Below are positions 6,748-15,443 of a stretch of 25,499 nt of DNA, piece after piece. Positions within the stretch are counted from its first letter, which is position 1. Each line of letters begins with the position of its first letter. The stretch covers positions 1 to 25,499 of the forward strand of contig CAYNRB010000024.1 in the NCBI GenBank assembly GCA_964399475.1, in the 5' to 3' direction. The stretch comes from QPIN01 sp964399475. GTDB lineage: Bacteria > Pseudomonadota > Gammaproteobacteria > Methylococcales > Methylomonadaceae. The notes beneath the pieces are model-generated. The model worked only from the letters and a program-made list of their open reading frames with translations, did no database searches and was not told the DNA's origin. A program made the translations under genes and the position numbers.

Positions 6748-9700
6748 ATGAATACAGATTTTTTTCTATATGATACCGAACAATTAAATTCTTTGGCATC
6801 AGCTGATATTGTCAAACAAGGCTTGGCTTATTTTACTGAAAATCGTGTATTCGCACTGGATGCCCAAGATAATCAATTGACTGCTGAAGTAGAAGGTTCA
6901 TTAAAAGATCAGCCGTATTGGGTAGAATTAATTCGGGGGAATCAAGATGAATTACTGGTTCAGTGTAATTGTGCATCAGCTGAAAATATTTGTAAGCATG
7001 CGATTGCAACCTTGTACCGATATGCCGAGTTCAGTAGTAATCAGGAAGATAATATCTTGGGTGGTGCTGTTGATGAGGCTATTAAAGAACGTATTAAAAA
7101 AGGCAGAAATGAAGTTAGTGTCAAGTTGATCAGTGGAAATCTGGCCTTTGGTGTCTGGCAGGCCAAGTCGATTATTTCTGCAACCTATAGAAAAACGTCC
7201 TACCACGTATATATAAGGTCTCTAGATCAACGAAAGAATTATTGTACTTGTCCTGATTTAGCTTCAAACCAATTAGGCACTTGTAAGCATATAGAATCTG
7301 TATTGCATTATGCTAAAAAACAGGAAAATTACTCTCAGTTATTGTCTCAGGGAGCCCTTGTTTCATTTGTTTATTTAGCTTGGGATTCTGCGACAGAGCC
7401 CGTTATTCGTCTACATAAAGCTGTTCAGATTGAGCCGCAGTTAGTCGATGAATTAGCCGAATTTTTTGATCAGAGTGATCGGTTTACTGGAAGATTACCG
7501 GATGACTTCAATTATTTTTCTGAAAAATTCAATGCCCGTGATGATCTGTTTATTGGTGATGATGCGCTGCTTTATGCACGTCAGTGTGCAGAGGATGCTG
7601 CGCAGGAATTAAGAGCCCAAAATATTTCAAAGCAGATCATCAATGCAAATGGTGTATTGCCAGGCATTAAAGCCAGATTATTTCCTTATCAAACAGAAGG
7701 CGTGGCATTTTTAGCCTCACGGGGCAGGGCATTACTGGCTGATGATATGGGCTTGGGTAAAACCCTGCAAGCAATAGCAGCAGCAACATGGCTTGCCGAT
7801 AATGCCAGTGTAAAAAAGGTATTGGTTGTCTGTCCGGCTTCTTTAAAGCATCAATGGGCTAGAGAGATAGAAAAGTTTACTTCCCAAAAAGTACAGATTA
7901 TTCAAGGTGTGATAGAAAACAGGCAGGTACAGTATCGTGCCAGTGCCTTGTTTTATATCGTTAACTATGAGCTGGTATTGCGTGATTTAACGGTTATTAG
8001 TGAATCGTTAAAACCGGATTTACTGGTTCTGGATGAAGCACAAAGAATTAAAAATTGGCGTACTAAAATTGCTTCGACCATCAAATTAATCTCATCGCGC
8101 TATGTGTTTGTGCTGACGGGTACACCACTGGAAAATCGAATTGAAGATTTATACAGTTTATTACAGGTAGTTGACACTCGAGTATTAGGGCCATTATGGC
8201 GATGTTTATTGGATTTTCATGTGACTGATGAGCGGGGTAAGGTGGTTGGTTACCGAAACTTATCTGAATTACGCCGTCGAATCAGTTCAGTAATGTTACG
8301 ACGTGATCGTAGTCTGGTGCGAGATCAATTGCCCGATAGAACGGAAGTTCGTCTTGATATCCCCATGACTCAGGTGCAGATAGATATACACGGTTCTGCA
8401 ATGGCTGCTGCTGGACTTTTGGCTGATATTGCTAAACGTAGACCTCTGACACCCAGTGAATCCAATAAATTGATGGCTGCCTTACAACAAGCACGAATGG
8501 TTTGTAATGCAGCTGGACTGGTTGATAAAGTGACTGAAGGTTCACCTAAACTGGATGAATTATCCCGATTATTAGAAGAGTTATGTTTAGAAAGTAACCG
8601 TAAAGTTGTGGTTTTTTCACAATGGGCGTTGATGACTGAAATGGTTGAATCCCTAGTGCGTTCATTAGGCTTGGGTTGTGTTCGGTTGTACGGGGGTGTG
8701 CCCACAAAAAAACGCGGCGATCTGATGGATAAATTTCAGAATGATGATGCGATCCAAGTATTTATTTCGACTGATGCTGGAGGGGTAGGCTTGAATCTTC
8801 AATCTGCCACAGCATTGATTAATCTGGATATGCCTTGGAATCCAGCTATTTTAGATCAGCGTATTGCCCGCATTCATCGCTTGGGTCAAAAACAGAAAGT
8901 ACAGATTTTCCTCTTATTGGCAGAAGATTCTTATGAACAGCAAGTTGCTCGATTAGTCAAAGGAAAACGCGACTTGTTTGATAATGTAATAGGTGCGGAT
9001 GCTAGTGAAGATGTGGTCGGTGTCTCTAAAAAAATGTTGCAAAGTATTGTGGATGATTTATCGGCTACAGAGCAGGAAGCAGGATCGAGTCAACGATCTG
9101 AAGTGGCTGAGGAAAGTGTATCCTCAGAGCCAGATCAAACTTTTTCGAGTGCAATATCTCCTGAGCAACCGGAAGATGATGATGGAGGTAAAAAATTAAT
9201 TACAAAAATTCAGACTGTTTTTGGACCGCGTATAGAGCGCATTTTAGCATCCGCTGGTGGCTTGTTGGTAGTGGTTAATCAGGCTGAATCAGGAGATAGT
9301 GATCAGGCTGAGCAACTTTCAGAGTCTGAATTACCTGTTGTAGTCATTGAAGCTAAAATTCTGTCTAATTTACAACGTTTAGGTGCGGCTTCTCCAGTGG
9401 CCGAAGGGCGAGTAATCTATGAGCTAGATGAAAACCAAACTGAGGTGATTAATCCATTGTTAAAAATGGCACAGGAAAAATTAAGGTCGGCAGAGATATT
9501 ATCTGAACAGCAATGTTTTGCTGGTGTGATGGACTTGCTGGTTTCAAGTTTATTAACTACGGCAACACTAGCCTGTAATCAAAAAAGAATTCCTTCTATA
9601 GAGAAAGCAACGGTCTGGTTATACAGTGATGTGTTACCTCAGCAGTTTTTGACAGCTGAGCAAATAGCCACTATCGTTCGAGCTATCTCCTTAAGCCAGA

Positions 9701-9774
9701 CAAATGATGTGCCAGAGGGGCTTATCTTGCAAACCTTAATTGATGCACGGGGATTATTGGCACAATATAGCTGA
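6748..9774 (+). CDS. SWIM zinc-finger SNF2-family helicase/ATPase
   Basis: A 1008-residue cytoplasmic protein. Two SWIM-type metal sites sit at the N-terminus: C73-x-C75...C82-x-H84 and C166-x-C168-x10-C179-x-H181. The SNF2 ATPase core follows: DDMGLGKT (332-339, Walker A), LVLDEAQ (426-432, Walker B), LTGTPLEN (456-463), VVFSQW (621-626), STDAGGVGLN (674-683) and RIARIHRLGQ (705-714). Residues about 760-830 are acidic and low-complexity, and about 835-1008 form an alpha/beta tail I do not recognise. SNF2 proteins move along duplex DNA and remodel bound proteins; bacterial SWIM-SNF2 members have no well-fixed role. The start has no strong ribosome site, but the first SWIM domain begins soon after, so it is likely right. 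Confidence 0.93.
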   Translation: MNTDFFLYDTEQLNSLASADIVKQGLAYFTENRVFALDAQDNQLTAEVEGSLKDQPYWVELIRGNQDELLVQCNCASAENICKHAIATLYRYAEFSSNQEDNILGGAVDEAIKERIKKGRNEVSVKLISGNLAFGVWQAKSIISATYRKTSYHVYIRSLDQRKNYCTCPDLASNQLGTCKHIESVLHYAKKQENYSQLLSQGALVSFVYLAWDSATEPVIRLHKAVQIEPQLVDELAEFFDQSDRFTGRLPDDFNYFSEKFNARDDLFIGDDALLYARQCAEDAAQELRAQNISKQIINANGVLPGIKARLFPYQTEGVAFLASRGRALLADDMGLGKTLQAIAAATWLADNASVKKVLVVCPASLKHQWAREIEKFTSQKVQIIQGVIENRQVQYRASALFYIVNYELVLRDLTVISESLKPDLLVLDEAQRIKNWRTKIASTIKLISSRYVFVLTGTPLENRIEDLYSLLQVVDTRVLGPLWRCLLDFHVTDERGKVVGYRNLSELRRRISSVMLRRDRSLVRDQLPDRTEVRLDIPMTQVQIDIHGSAMAAAGLLADIAKRRPLTPSESNKLMAALQQARMVCNAAGLVDKVTEGSPKLDELSRLLEELCLESNRKVVVFSQWALMTEMVESLVRSLGLGCVRLYGGVPTKKRGDLMDKFQNDDAIQVFISTDAGGVGLNLQSATALINLDMPWNPAILDQRIARIHRLGQKQKVQIFLLLAEDSYEQQVARLVKGKRDLFDNVIGADASEDVVGVSKKMLQSIVDDLSATEQEAGSSQRSEVAEESVSSEPDQTFSSAISPEQPEDDDGGKKLITKIQTVFGPRIERILASAGGLLVVVNQAESGDSDQAEQLSESELPVVVIEAKILSNLQRLGAASPVAEGRVIYELDENQTEVINPLLKMAQEKLRSAEILSEQQCFAGVMDLLVSSLLTTATLACNQKRIPSIEKATVWLYSDVLPQQFLTAEQIATIVRAISLSQTNDVPEGLILQTLIDARGLLAQYS

Positions 9775-9817
9775 TTTACAACTCGGTAATGTGTAGGTTA
9801 AATAACATAAACTCATG

Positions 9818-9985
9818 CTTAGGAACGAGGATTTAATAATATCCGAAAGTTTGGCGCAGAATTTTTGTTTGTCATCTGTGTTTTAGAAACAGGCGCATAG
9901 CAGGCTACGTAACTGTTTCTACAACACAGATGACGGACAAAAATACAAGTCAAAATTCGGATATTATTTAATCCTCGCTCCTTAG
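9818..9985 (-). repeat. Hairpin element, copy B
   Basis: A palindrome of 168 bp starting 44 bp after the helicase stop, in reverse orientation relative to A, D, E and F. The outer arms (AGGAACGAGGATTTAATAAT and its complement ending CCTCGCTCCTTAG) match A and C. The inner stem 9871-9892 pairs with 9913-9934 with one mismatch in 22. The internal loop is CGCAGAA (9855-9861) opposite TACAAG (9944-9949). The apical GCGCATAGCAGGCTACGTAA is at 9893-9912. The rest of the gap to 10214 shows only short hairpins (10018-10030 and 10078-10092) and no gene. Confidence 0.88.
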
Positions 9986-10214
9986 GCAGTATCACACAGT
10001 TTCTTATTGATTAATGCGGTAAGCTTTACCCGTACGGTTTGATGAGGTTATTAAATGAAAATCAATAACGTGATCTGGCATTAAACATGCCTGTAGGGTT
10101 GCGTTTTCCATTCCTTATCTGCATTAATGAAGAAAACAATGCGTGATAATCCACAGTTGCAAATGCTCTTAATATCTATTCAATCTGAATAATTTTGATC
10201 AAGGAAGCAATGTT

Positions 10215-10670
10215 TTGTTCACTTTTTTACTTCAAATAAAAGCAGTTTTTAAACTAAAACTACTGGCGTCTTGTTTTGTCTGTATTGGCGTTTCATTTGT
10301 TTCTGTTGTTAATGCATCGGAAATTGTGGTCAATGTGACAGTGCCTATAGAGAATTATTCATTAAAAAAGATTCGAGCCATATTTACTATGCGGCAAAGG
10401 TATTGGTCAAATGGGGAAAAAATAAAAGTTTATACCTTGGCAGATAATCACGCCTTACATAGGAAATTTTCCAAAAACAATCTTAACATGTTTCCTCACC
10501 AGCTCAGAAGGGTCTGGGATCGAATGGTTTTTTCAGGAACTGGGCTGGCACCTGTTCAGTTGAAATCCAAGCAAGAAATGATAGAAACCATTGCCAATAC
10601 TAAAAATGCAGTGGGTTACCTCAATAACAGGCCTGAAAATGAAAAGATACGATTGTTTGTCTATCACTAG
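10215..10670 (+). CDS. PstS-like periplasmic substrate-binding-domain protein
   Basis: A 151-residue protein with an N-terminal signal peptide (KLKLLASC...VNA, cleavage likely before SEIVVN, about residue 35). The mature part has features of short phosphate-binding-protein-like (PstS-like) domains: IRAIFTMRQRYWSNGEKIKVY and later NAVGYLNNRPENEKIRL. It is about half the size of true PstS, so ligand binding rather than high-affinity uptake is expected. The start is TTG at 10215, 7 nt after AAGGAAG (10201-10207). An ATG at 10210 lies in another frame and stops after nine codons. It overlaps the start of the next gene, so the pair is translationally linked. Similar proteins precede outer-membrane and GGDEF/EAL genes in other gammaproteobacteria, which suggests a sensory role. 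Confidence 0.75.
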   Translation: MFTFLLQIKAVFKLKLLASCFVCIGVSFVSVVNASEIVVNVTVPIENYSLKKIRAIFTMRQRYWSNGEKIKVYTLADNHALHRKFSKNNLNMFPHQLRRVWDRMVFSGTGLAPVQLKSKQEMIETIANTKNAVGYLNNRPENEKIRLFVYH

Positions 10671-11835
10671 GGTTATAGTCCTGTTATCTGGACTGTTTTT
10701 GTCATCAGCTGGGCTAGCTGACTTTTGGCGAGATGAAATACAGGTTCATGGTTTTATTACCCAAGATTTTTATCATAGTTCTGACAATAATGTTAATGGC
10801 AACAGTGATGATAGAATTAACCCTGGTCTGACTGAAATTGGTTTGAACATTTCATATCAAGTTTTTAATCAACTTACTTTATCGGCGCAAGGACTTTACA
10901 GGCGTGCTGGAGCAGGTGACAGTGGAAGCGTTAGACTGGATTATGGGGTTGCAGACTTTAATTTATTTAATTATGAAAACGGACGAATTGGAATAAGGGG
11001 TGGACGCATTAAGGTTCCCTACGGTTTATATAATGAAACAAGGGATATTGCCTTTATTAAACCCAGTATTTTATTACCACAAGGACTTTATTTTGCTCGT
11101 TCACGTTCATTATTAGTTTCTGCTGACGGAGGATCTTTTTATGCCGAACACCGTACTGATTGGGGCGATTTATTTTTTAAATTTAATATGGGTATTCCCT
11201 CAGGCGAAAATGAAGAATTAAAATCTATTATTTTAAGCCCTGATGCACCTGGAAACTTTGTTGCTAGCCCTGCGATAGTCACTCAGCTTATGTATGAAAT
11301 TAATGGGGGGAAATATGTGTTTGCTGTTAGCTATTTACAAATAAAACTTAGGTATCACCCTTCGGCAAATGATCTTTTTTCTTCAGGCTATACTTTGGTG
11401 AGACCTCTGCTTTTTTCAGCGCAATATAATGGCGAAAAGTTCGGAATGACGGCTGAATATGGATATAGATGGAATAAATCTAAAGGCTATGAACTAATTC
11501 CTGACAACAAATCCGTTACCGAAAGCTGGTATATCCAGGGTAGTTATCGTTTTATTCCTGAAGTTCAAGGGTTTCTGAGGTATGACACAATTGCAATGAA
11601 TATTGACGATAGAAGTGGGAGTCGGTTGACTAATTTTGGTTTGCCCAAGCATCTATCTTATGCAAAAGATTGGGTAGTGGGGTTACGTTGGGATATTACA
11701 CCTTCATTGATGGTTAGAACTGAATATCATAGGATTCACGGAACTGCCTGGCTTGCCCAGGCTGATAATGCTGATCGTTCAAAAACCAGACAAGATTGGG
11801 ATTTATATGCGCTACAATTTTCCTTTCATTTCTGA
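10639..11835 (+). CDS. Outer-membrane beta-barrel protein (porin-like)
   Basis: I place the start at ATG 10639 because the next residues form a clean signal peptide (MKRYDCLSITRVIVLLSGLF, cleavage after GLA). The longer frame from 10591 would precede it with unrelated residues. The product is about 398 residues. The body alternates polar and aromatic residues in the manner of beta strands (LTLSAQGLYRRAG, FGMTAEYGYRW, SWYIQGSYRFI) and ends in LQFSFHF, a terminal Phe typical of barrels inserted by the BAM machinery. No specific porin family is recognisable to me. It overlaps the PstS-like gene by 32 bp and ends 6 bp before the GGDEF-EAL gene, so all three form one operon. A role in bringing a ligand to the periplasmic sensor is inference. 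Confidence 0.75.
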   Translation: MKRYDCLSITRVIVLLSGLFLSSAGLADFWRDEIQVHGFITQDFYHSSDNNVNGNSDDRINPGLTEIGLNISYQVFNQLTLSAQGLYRRAGAGDSGSVRLDYGVADFNLFNYENGRIGIRGGRIKVPYGLYNETRDIAFIKPSILLPQGLYFARSRSLLVSADGGSFYAEHRTDWGDLFFKFNMGIPSGENEELKSIILSPDAPGNFVASPAIVTQLMYEINGGKYVFAVSYLQIKLRYHPSANDLFSSGYTLVRPLLFSAQYNGEKFGMTAEYGYRWNKSKGYELIPDNKSVTESWYIQGSYRFIPEVQGFLRYDTIAMNIDDRSGSRLTNFGLPKHLSYAKDWVVGLRWDITPSLMVRTEYHRIHGTAWLAQADNADRSKTRQDWDLYALQFSFHF

Positions 11836-11841
11836 TGGATT

Positions 11842-14667
11842 ATGAATAAAAACGGATTTTTTTTAAGTTTAAAATGGAAAATAGCTGTTTTAGTTGGCGG
11901 TATATTTTTATTATTGCATAGTGCCTTCTCTTATCTGATTTATGTTAATTCTATTGAAGACTTTTCTAGAAATAGAGAAAATATACTTGAACGCTATATT
12001 CATATTGCAGAGGCTTTAACTAAAGATTCCTTTTTAGTTCTTGATCAATTTGCAGAATTGTTTTCTGTTTCTGATCTTAATAATCGTGGACAGAAGAATA
12101 ATCGAAATCAAATTGTTTCTACTGTAGATGAAAATTGGCAACAGTGGCAGTTTATTTGGGGATTGGAGGGGGCAGTCTTTTTTGATAACCAAGGTGAACT
12201 TGTTAAACAATGGGGCAATTTGTTAGCGCCTGATTCTTCAACTGTCATGCGTGTTTTAAAAAACGAATACCCCGATCATCAGATTATATGTCCTGATCTT
12301 TGCTTTCAGTTTGTGATGATTCCAGTGATGGAAAATTCCCAGCTGATTGGAGCATTTGGAGTCAGTCGTTCTTTTGCTGATACGGTAATTGAATATAATC
12401 AAGCAACAGGGGCGGATATAGCGGTTTTAGTACCCACTCATACGACCCCTGATTCAAGTTGGCCGTTTAAAGTTTCTGCGATTACTCATTCGCAACGAAA
12501 TCATGATATTTTGAATTTTCTCATTCAAAACCATATGCCTGAATATTTTTTTGATCAAAGAAAAGTAATCTCTCTTAACGGACAATCTTTTGAAATAAGT
12601 ATTTTTCCTGTTACAGCAACGGCTGAAAATAAAAGCACACCTTATTTTCTGATTATTGATGATATTAGTTATGAATTACTGGCTGTTAAATCCAATTTAA
12701 AGGCGATCTGGCTTTATGGCGTGATAAGTTTATTATTTTCATTAGTTTTTTTATTAATCATTTTGTTTTTTTCATTAAACTGGGTTATTAATTTATCGAA
12801 TGCATTACCTTTATTATCCCAAAAAAAATACTCTGAATTTAGACGGGCATTGGCCAACAAAAGACATTTTTTTCCTGGCTATGATGAATTAGATTTGTTA
12901 AATCAGACGGCTCTAACATTAACGGATCAATTGGAAGGTTTGGAAAAAGAAATAAAAGAAAATATTTGTCAATTGGTTGATCAAGGTCTGGAACTTAAAT
13001 TAGAAAAAGAATTTATGCAACAATTAGTAAATGCTGCACCTATTCTAGTAATAACTCAAGATGTCAATGGGATTATCTTATCAATTAATAAGGCTGGTAT
13101 TGATGAGTTATTAATGGAAGAGAGCCAGATTACAGGCTGTGTTTTTGATAGTTTTATTCCTGAAACTGAAAAGGAACATTTAGAGAAGTTAATGCAGTTA
13201 AGGACTCAAACGCAATTGCAACAGGTCAAAATTGATGGTGTTTTGGAAATCAATTCAAATCAGAAACATCATATTTCTTGGATACATTCAATGATCAAAC
13301 CTTCACTTAATCAGAATAACCCGATTATTTTGAGTTTGGGAATGGATATCAGTGAACGTAGAAAAACGGAACAACAGATGATTAAGATGGCTACACATGA
13401 CCATCTGACAGGATTGGGTAATCGACGTGATTTTCAGTCTCAGTTGAATAGAGAAATTGCTTCTGCAAAACGCTATGATACTAATCTGGCGTTATTTTAT
13501 CTTGATTTAGATCAGTTCAAGATAGTTAATGATAGTTGCGGTCATCAGACGGGTGATAAACTGTTAATTTTGGTGGCTAAAACATTACAAGAACTGATTA
13601 GAACTACCGATATATTAAGTCGAATTGGTGGGGATGAGTTTACCTTGATTTTGCCAAATACTGATAAGCAAGGAATTGAAAACCTAGCCAATAAAATAAA
13701 CGATAGCCTGATGAAGTTAGAATTTTGGGCTAACAATAAACATTTTAGAATAAGTTCTAGCATTGGTGTAGCAATCTTTCCTCAGCATGGTAAAAATATC
13801 CATGATTTATTGTCAAATGCTGATTTAGCAATGTATCAGGCCAAAGAATCAGGGCGCGGTCAGTTCCATATGTATTCTTTGAAGGGAGACTACCATACTA
13901 AATTGACGCATAGACTGGTATGGAAAGAAATTATTGAAGAAGCTTTGCTCAATGATAGGTTTGTGCTGTGTTATCAGCCTATTTTAGATTTAAAAGCCAA
14001 TCAAATTAGCCATTATGAATGTTTGTGTAGAATCAGGACGGAAGACGGTAAGATTTTAATGCCGGGTGAGTTTATAGGTGTTGCGGAAGAATTGGGCTTA
14101 ATAGGCCAGATAGATAGAACCATACTAAAAAAGGTTATTGAACAGCAACTGGAATCTAAACGCCATGGGAAAAAAATAAAATTAGCCGTTAATTTATCTG
14201 GACGATCCTTTGATGATAATAGTATTTTTGACGATATATCAGTTTTGCTGAGTTTGCCTGATGTAGAACCTGAGAATATTATATTTGAGATTACAGAAAC
14301 TGCTGCGGTGTCTAATTTTTCATCCGCACAAGAATTAATTCAAAAAATCAAAGGATTGGGATGTGAACTTGCGCTAGATGACTTTGGTGTCGGTTTTTCT
14401 TCTTTCTATTACTTAAAAAACCTGCCTGTTGAATATGTGAAGATAGATGGTTCATTTATCAGGCATCTGGATAAAAACTTTGAAGATAAAGTCTTTGTCA
14501 AAGCCTTGACTGATGTCTCAAAAGCACTGGGTAAAAAAACGGTTGCTGAATTTGTAGAGAATGAAAATATCTTGGAACTACTCAAAGAATTCGGAATAGA
14601 TTATGCCCAAGGTTACTATATAGGCAAGCCTGAATTTAGTGATTCTTTAGAATATTCAAAGGGGTAG
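11842..14667 (+). CDS. Membrane GGDEF-EAL protein with periplasmic sensor and PAS domain
   Basis: A 941-residue inner-membrane protein. A helix at about 14-34 and another at about 287-314 enclose a periplasmic sensor of about 250 residues (CACHE-like in size and layout, not certain). A coiled-coil linker (about 358-392), a PAS domain (about 393-508), GGDEF (about 515-680) and EAL (about 690-940) follow. GGDEF is intact at 596-600, with an inhibitory-site RTTD at 587-590, five residues ahead. The EAL signature reads ECL (726-728), keeping the metal-binding Glu. Downstream catalytic motifs are present (VNLSGRSF, FEITETA, LDDFGVGFSS, VKIDGSF, VAEFVE, QGYYIGKP). Both synthesis and breakdown of cyclic di-GMP are therefore possible. 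The last 12 bp overlap the convergent HIT gene. Confidence 0.93.
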   Translation: MNKNGFFLSLKWKIAVLVGGIFLLLHSAFSYLIYVNSIEDFSRNRENILERYIHIAEALTKDSFLVLDQFAELFSVSDLNNRGQKNNRNQIVSTVDENWQQWQFIWGLEGAVFFDNQGELVKQWGNLLAPDSSTVMRVLKNEYPDHQIICPDLCFQFVMIPVMENSQLIGAFGVSRSFADTVIEYNQATGADIAVLVPTHTTPDSSWPFKVSAITHSQRNHDILNFLIQNHMPEYFFDQRKVISLNGQSFEISIFPVTATAENKSTPYFLIIDDISYELLAVKSNLKAIWLYGVISLLFSLVFLLIILFFSLNWVINLSNALPLLSQKKYSEFRRALANKRHFFPGYDELDLLNQTALTLTDQLEGLEKEIKENICQLVDQGLELKLEKEFMQQLVNAAPILVITQDVNGIILSINKAGIDELLMEESQITGCVFDSFIPETEKEHLEKLMQLRTQTQLQQVKIDGVLEINSNQKHHISWIHSMIKPSLNQNNPIILSLGMDISERRKTEQQMIKMATHDHLTGLGNRRDFQSQLNREIASAKRYDTNLALFYLDLDQFKIVNDSCGHQTGDKLLILVAKTLQELIRTTDILSRIGGDEFTLILPNTDKQGIENLANKINDSLMKLEFWANNKHFRISSSIGVAIFPQHGKNIHDLLSNADLAMYQAKESGRGQFHMYSLKGDYHTKLTHRLVWKEIIEEALLNDRFVLCYQPILDLKANQISHYECLCRIRTEDGKILMPGEFIGVAEELGLIGQIDRTILKKVIEQQLESKRHGKKIKLAVNLSGRSFDDNSIFDDISVLLSLPDVEPENIIFEITETAAVSNFSSAQELIQKIKGLGCELALDDFGVGFSSFYYLKNLPVEYVKIDGSFIRHLDKNFEDKVFVKALTDVSKALGKKTVAEFVENENILELLKEFGIDYAQGYYIGKPEFSDSLEYSKG

Positions 14668-15087
14668 ATGAATGAAATTGTCTTTGAATGCATTAGTTAT
14701 CTGATTTTTAATTTCTTGCTGCTGTTCTGAAGAATAGGGAACAGCTACCACTTTCCCCCAAACAGGTGCTGGCCAGGCAATATCCTTTTTATATCGAACT
14801 ATATGATGGATATGTAGCTGAGGTACTAAATTGCCAATGGTTGCAATATTCATTTTATCTGCTTGATACATTTTGGCTAGTGATTGTGCCAGTAAAGAAG
14901 ATTCTTGCTGTAATTGCAGTTGATCTTGTTCTGATAATTGATAGATTTCGCTGATCTCATTTCTTTCTGGCACTAAAACAAACCAGGGATACAAGCTATC
15001 GTTAATCAATAACAGACGAGATAAACTAAATCGCCCCATTTCTATACTATCTTGCTGAAGTTGAGGGTGTAATTGAAAAGTTGTCAT
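14656..15087 (-). CDS. HIT family protein
   Basis: A 143-residue cytoplasmic protein of the histidine-triad superfamily. The active-site region is LHIHHIVRYKKD (H92, H94, H95), followed by AWPAPVWG, the arrangement seen in a proteobacterial HIT branch where the strict H-x-H-x-H triad is altered. The family hydrolyses or transfers nucleotide phosphoramidates and related dinucleotides; the exact substrate is unknown here. It is convergent with the GGDEF-EAL gene and the two reading frames overlap by 12 bp at their 3' ends, so no terminator separates them. An upstream minus-strand promoter would lie in the 15088-15120 stretch, next to the 21-bp inverted repeat. Confidence 0.88.
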   Translation of the reverse strand: MTTFQLHPQLQQDSIEMGRFSLSRLLLINDSLYPWFVLVPERNEISEIYQLSEQDQLQLQQESSLLAQSLAKMYQADKMNIATIGNLVPQLHIHHIVRYKKDIAWPAPVWGKVVAVPYSSEQQQEIKNQITNAFKDNFIHLPL

Positions 15088-15121
15088 AAATTGAGTTGTT
15101 GTAGTTTATGAAAATAATAGT

Positions 15122-15180
15122 GTAGAGCGGACTTTAGTCCGCAAATATACTGAACCGTAGCGGACTAAAGTCCGCTCTAC
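15122..15180. repeat. Perfect 21-bp inverted repeat
   Basis: The arms 15122-15142 and 15160-15180 are exact complements (start GTAGAGCGGACTTTAGTCC), with a 17-nt loop. Each arm also contains GCGGACTTTAGTCCGC, itself a palindrome, so alternative cruciforms can form. It lies 34 bp upstream of the HIT start codon. It is REP-like in look; no second copy occurs in this window. Confidence 0.85.
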
Positions 15181-15260
15181 AATAATAAAACGCAGATACA
15201 ATTACGTTTATTGATAATTTAGTTTACATTGTTTGCAAAAGTTAATATCCTCACTGTATA

Positions 15261-15417
15261 AGGGAGGCAGTAAAAAATAATATACCCACCTCTCTTGTCT
15301 TTTTATCCCTCCTTGGCTCTTCTCAATCACATAGAATGACTATGCTTCTCTTGAGAAGAGCCAAGGAGAAATAAAAATCCTACGAGATCTGGGTACATTA
15401 TTTATTACTGATTCCCT
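15261..15417 (+). repeat. Hairpin element, copy F
   Basis: A palindrome of 157 bp. The outer arms start AGGGAGGCAGTAAAAAATAA and end TTATTTATTACTGATTCCCT. The inner stem CTCCTTGGCTCTTCTCAA (15309-15326) pairs perfectly over 18 bp with 15351-15368. CTTGTC at 15294-15299 faces TCCTACG at 15378-15384. The apical TCACATAGAATGACTATGCT is at 15327-15346. It ends 26 bp upstream of the next start codon, so it probably lies in, or just before, that gene's leader. Confidence 0.87.
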
Positions 15418-15443
15418 AACTATAATAATTAACGTCAATTTTT

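Noticed and set aside
10210..10239. ATG at 10210 as start of the PstS-like gene
   Set aside because: It is in another frame and reaches a stop after nine codons; the TTG at 10215 gives the signal peptide and domain.
10591..10638. Longer N-terminus for the beta-barrel gene
   Set aside because: It would place 16 polar residues before a clear signal peptide and extend the overlap with the upstream gene.
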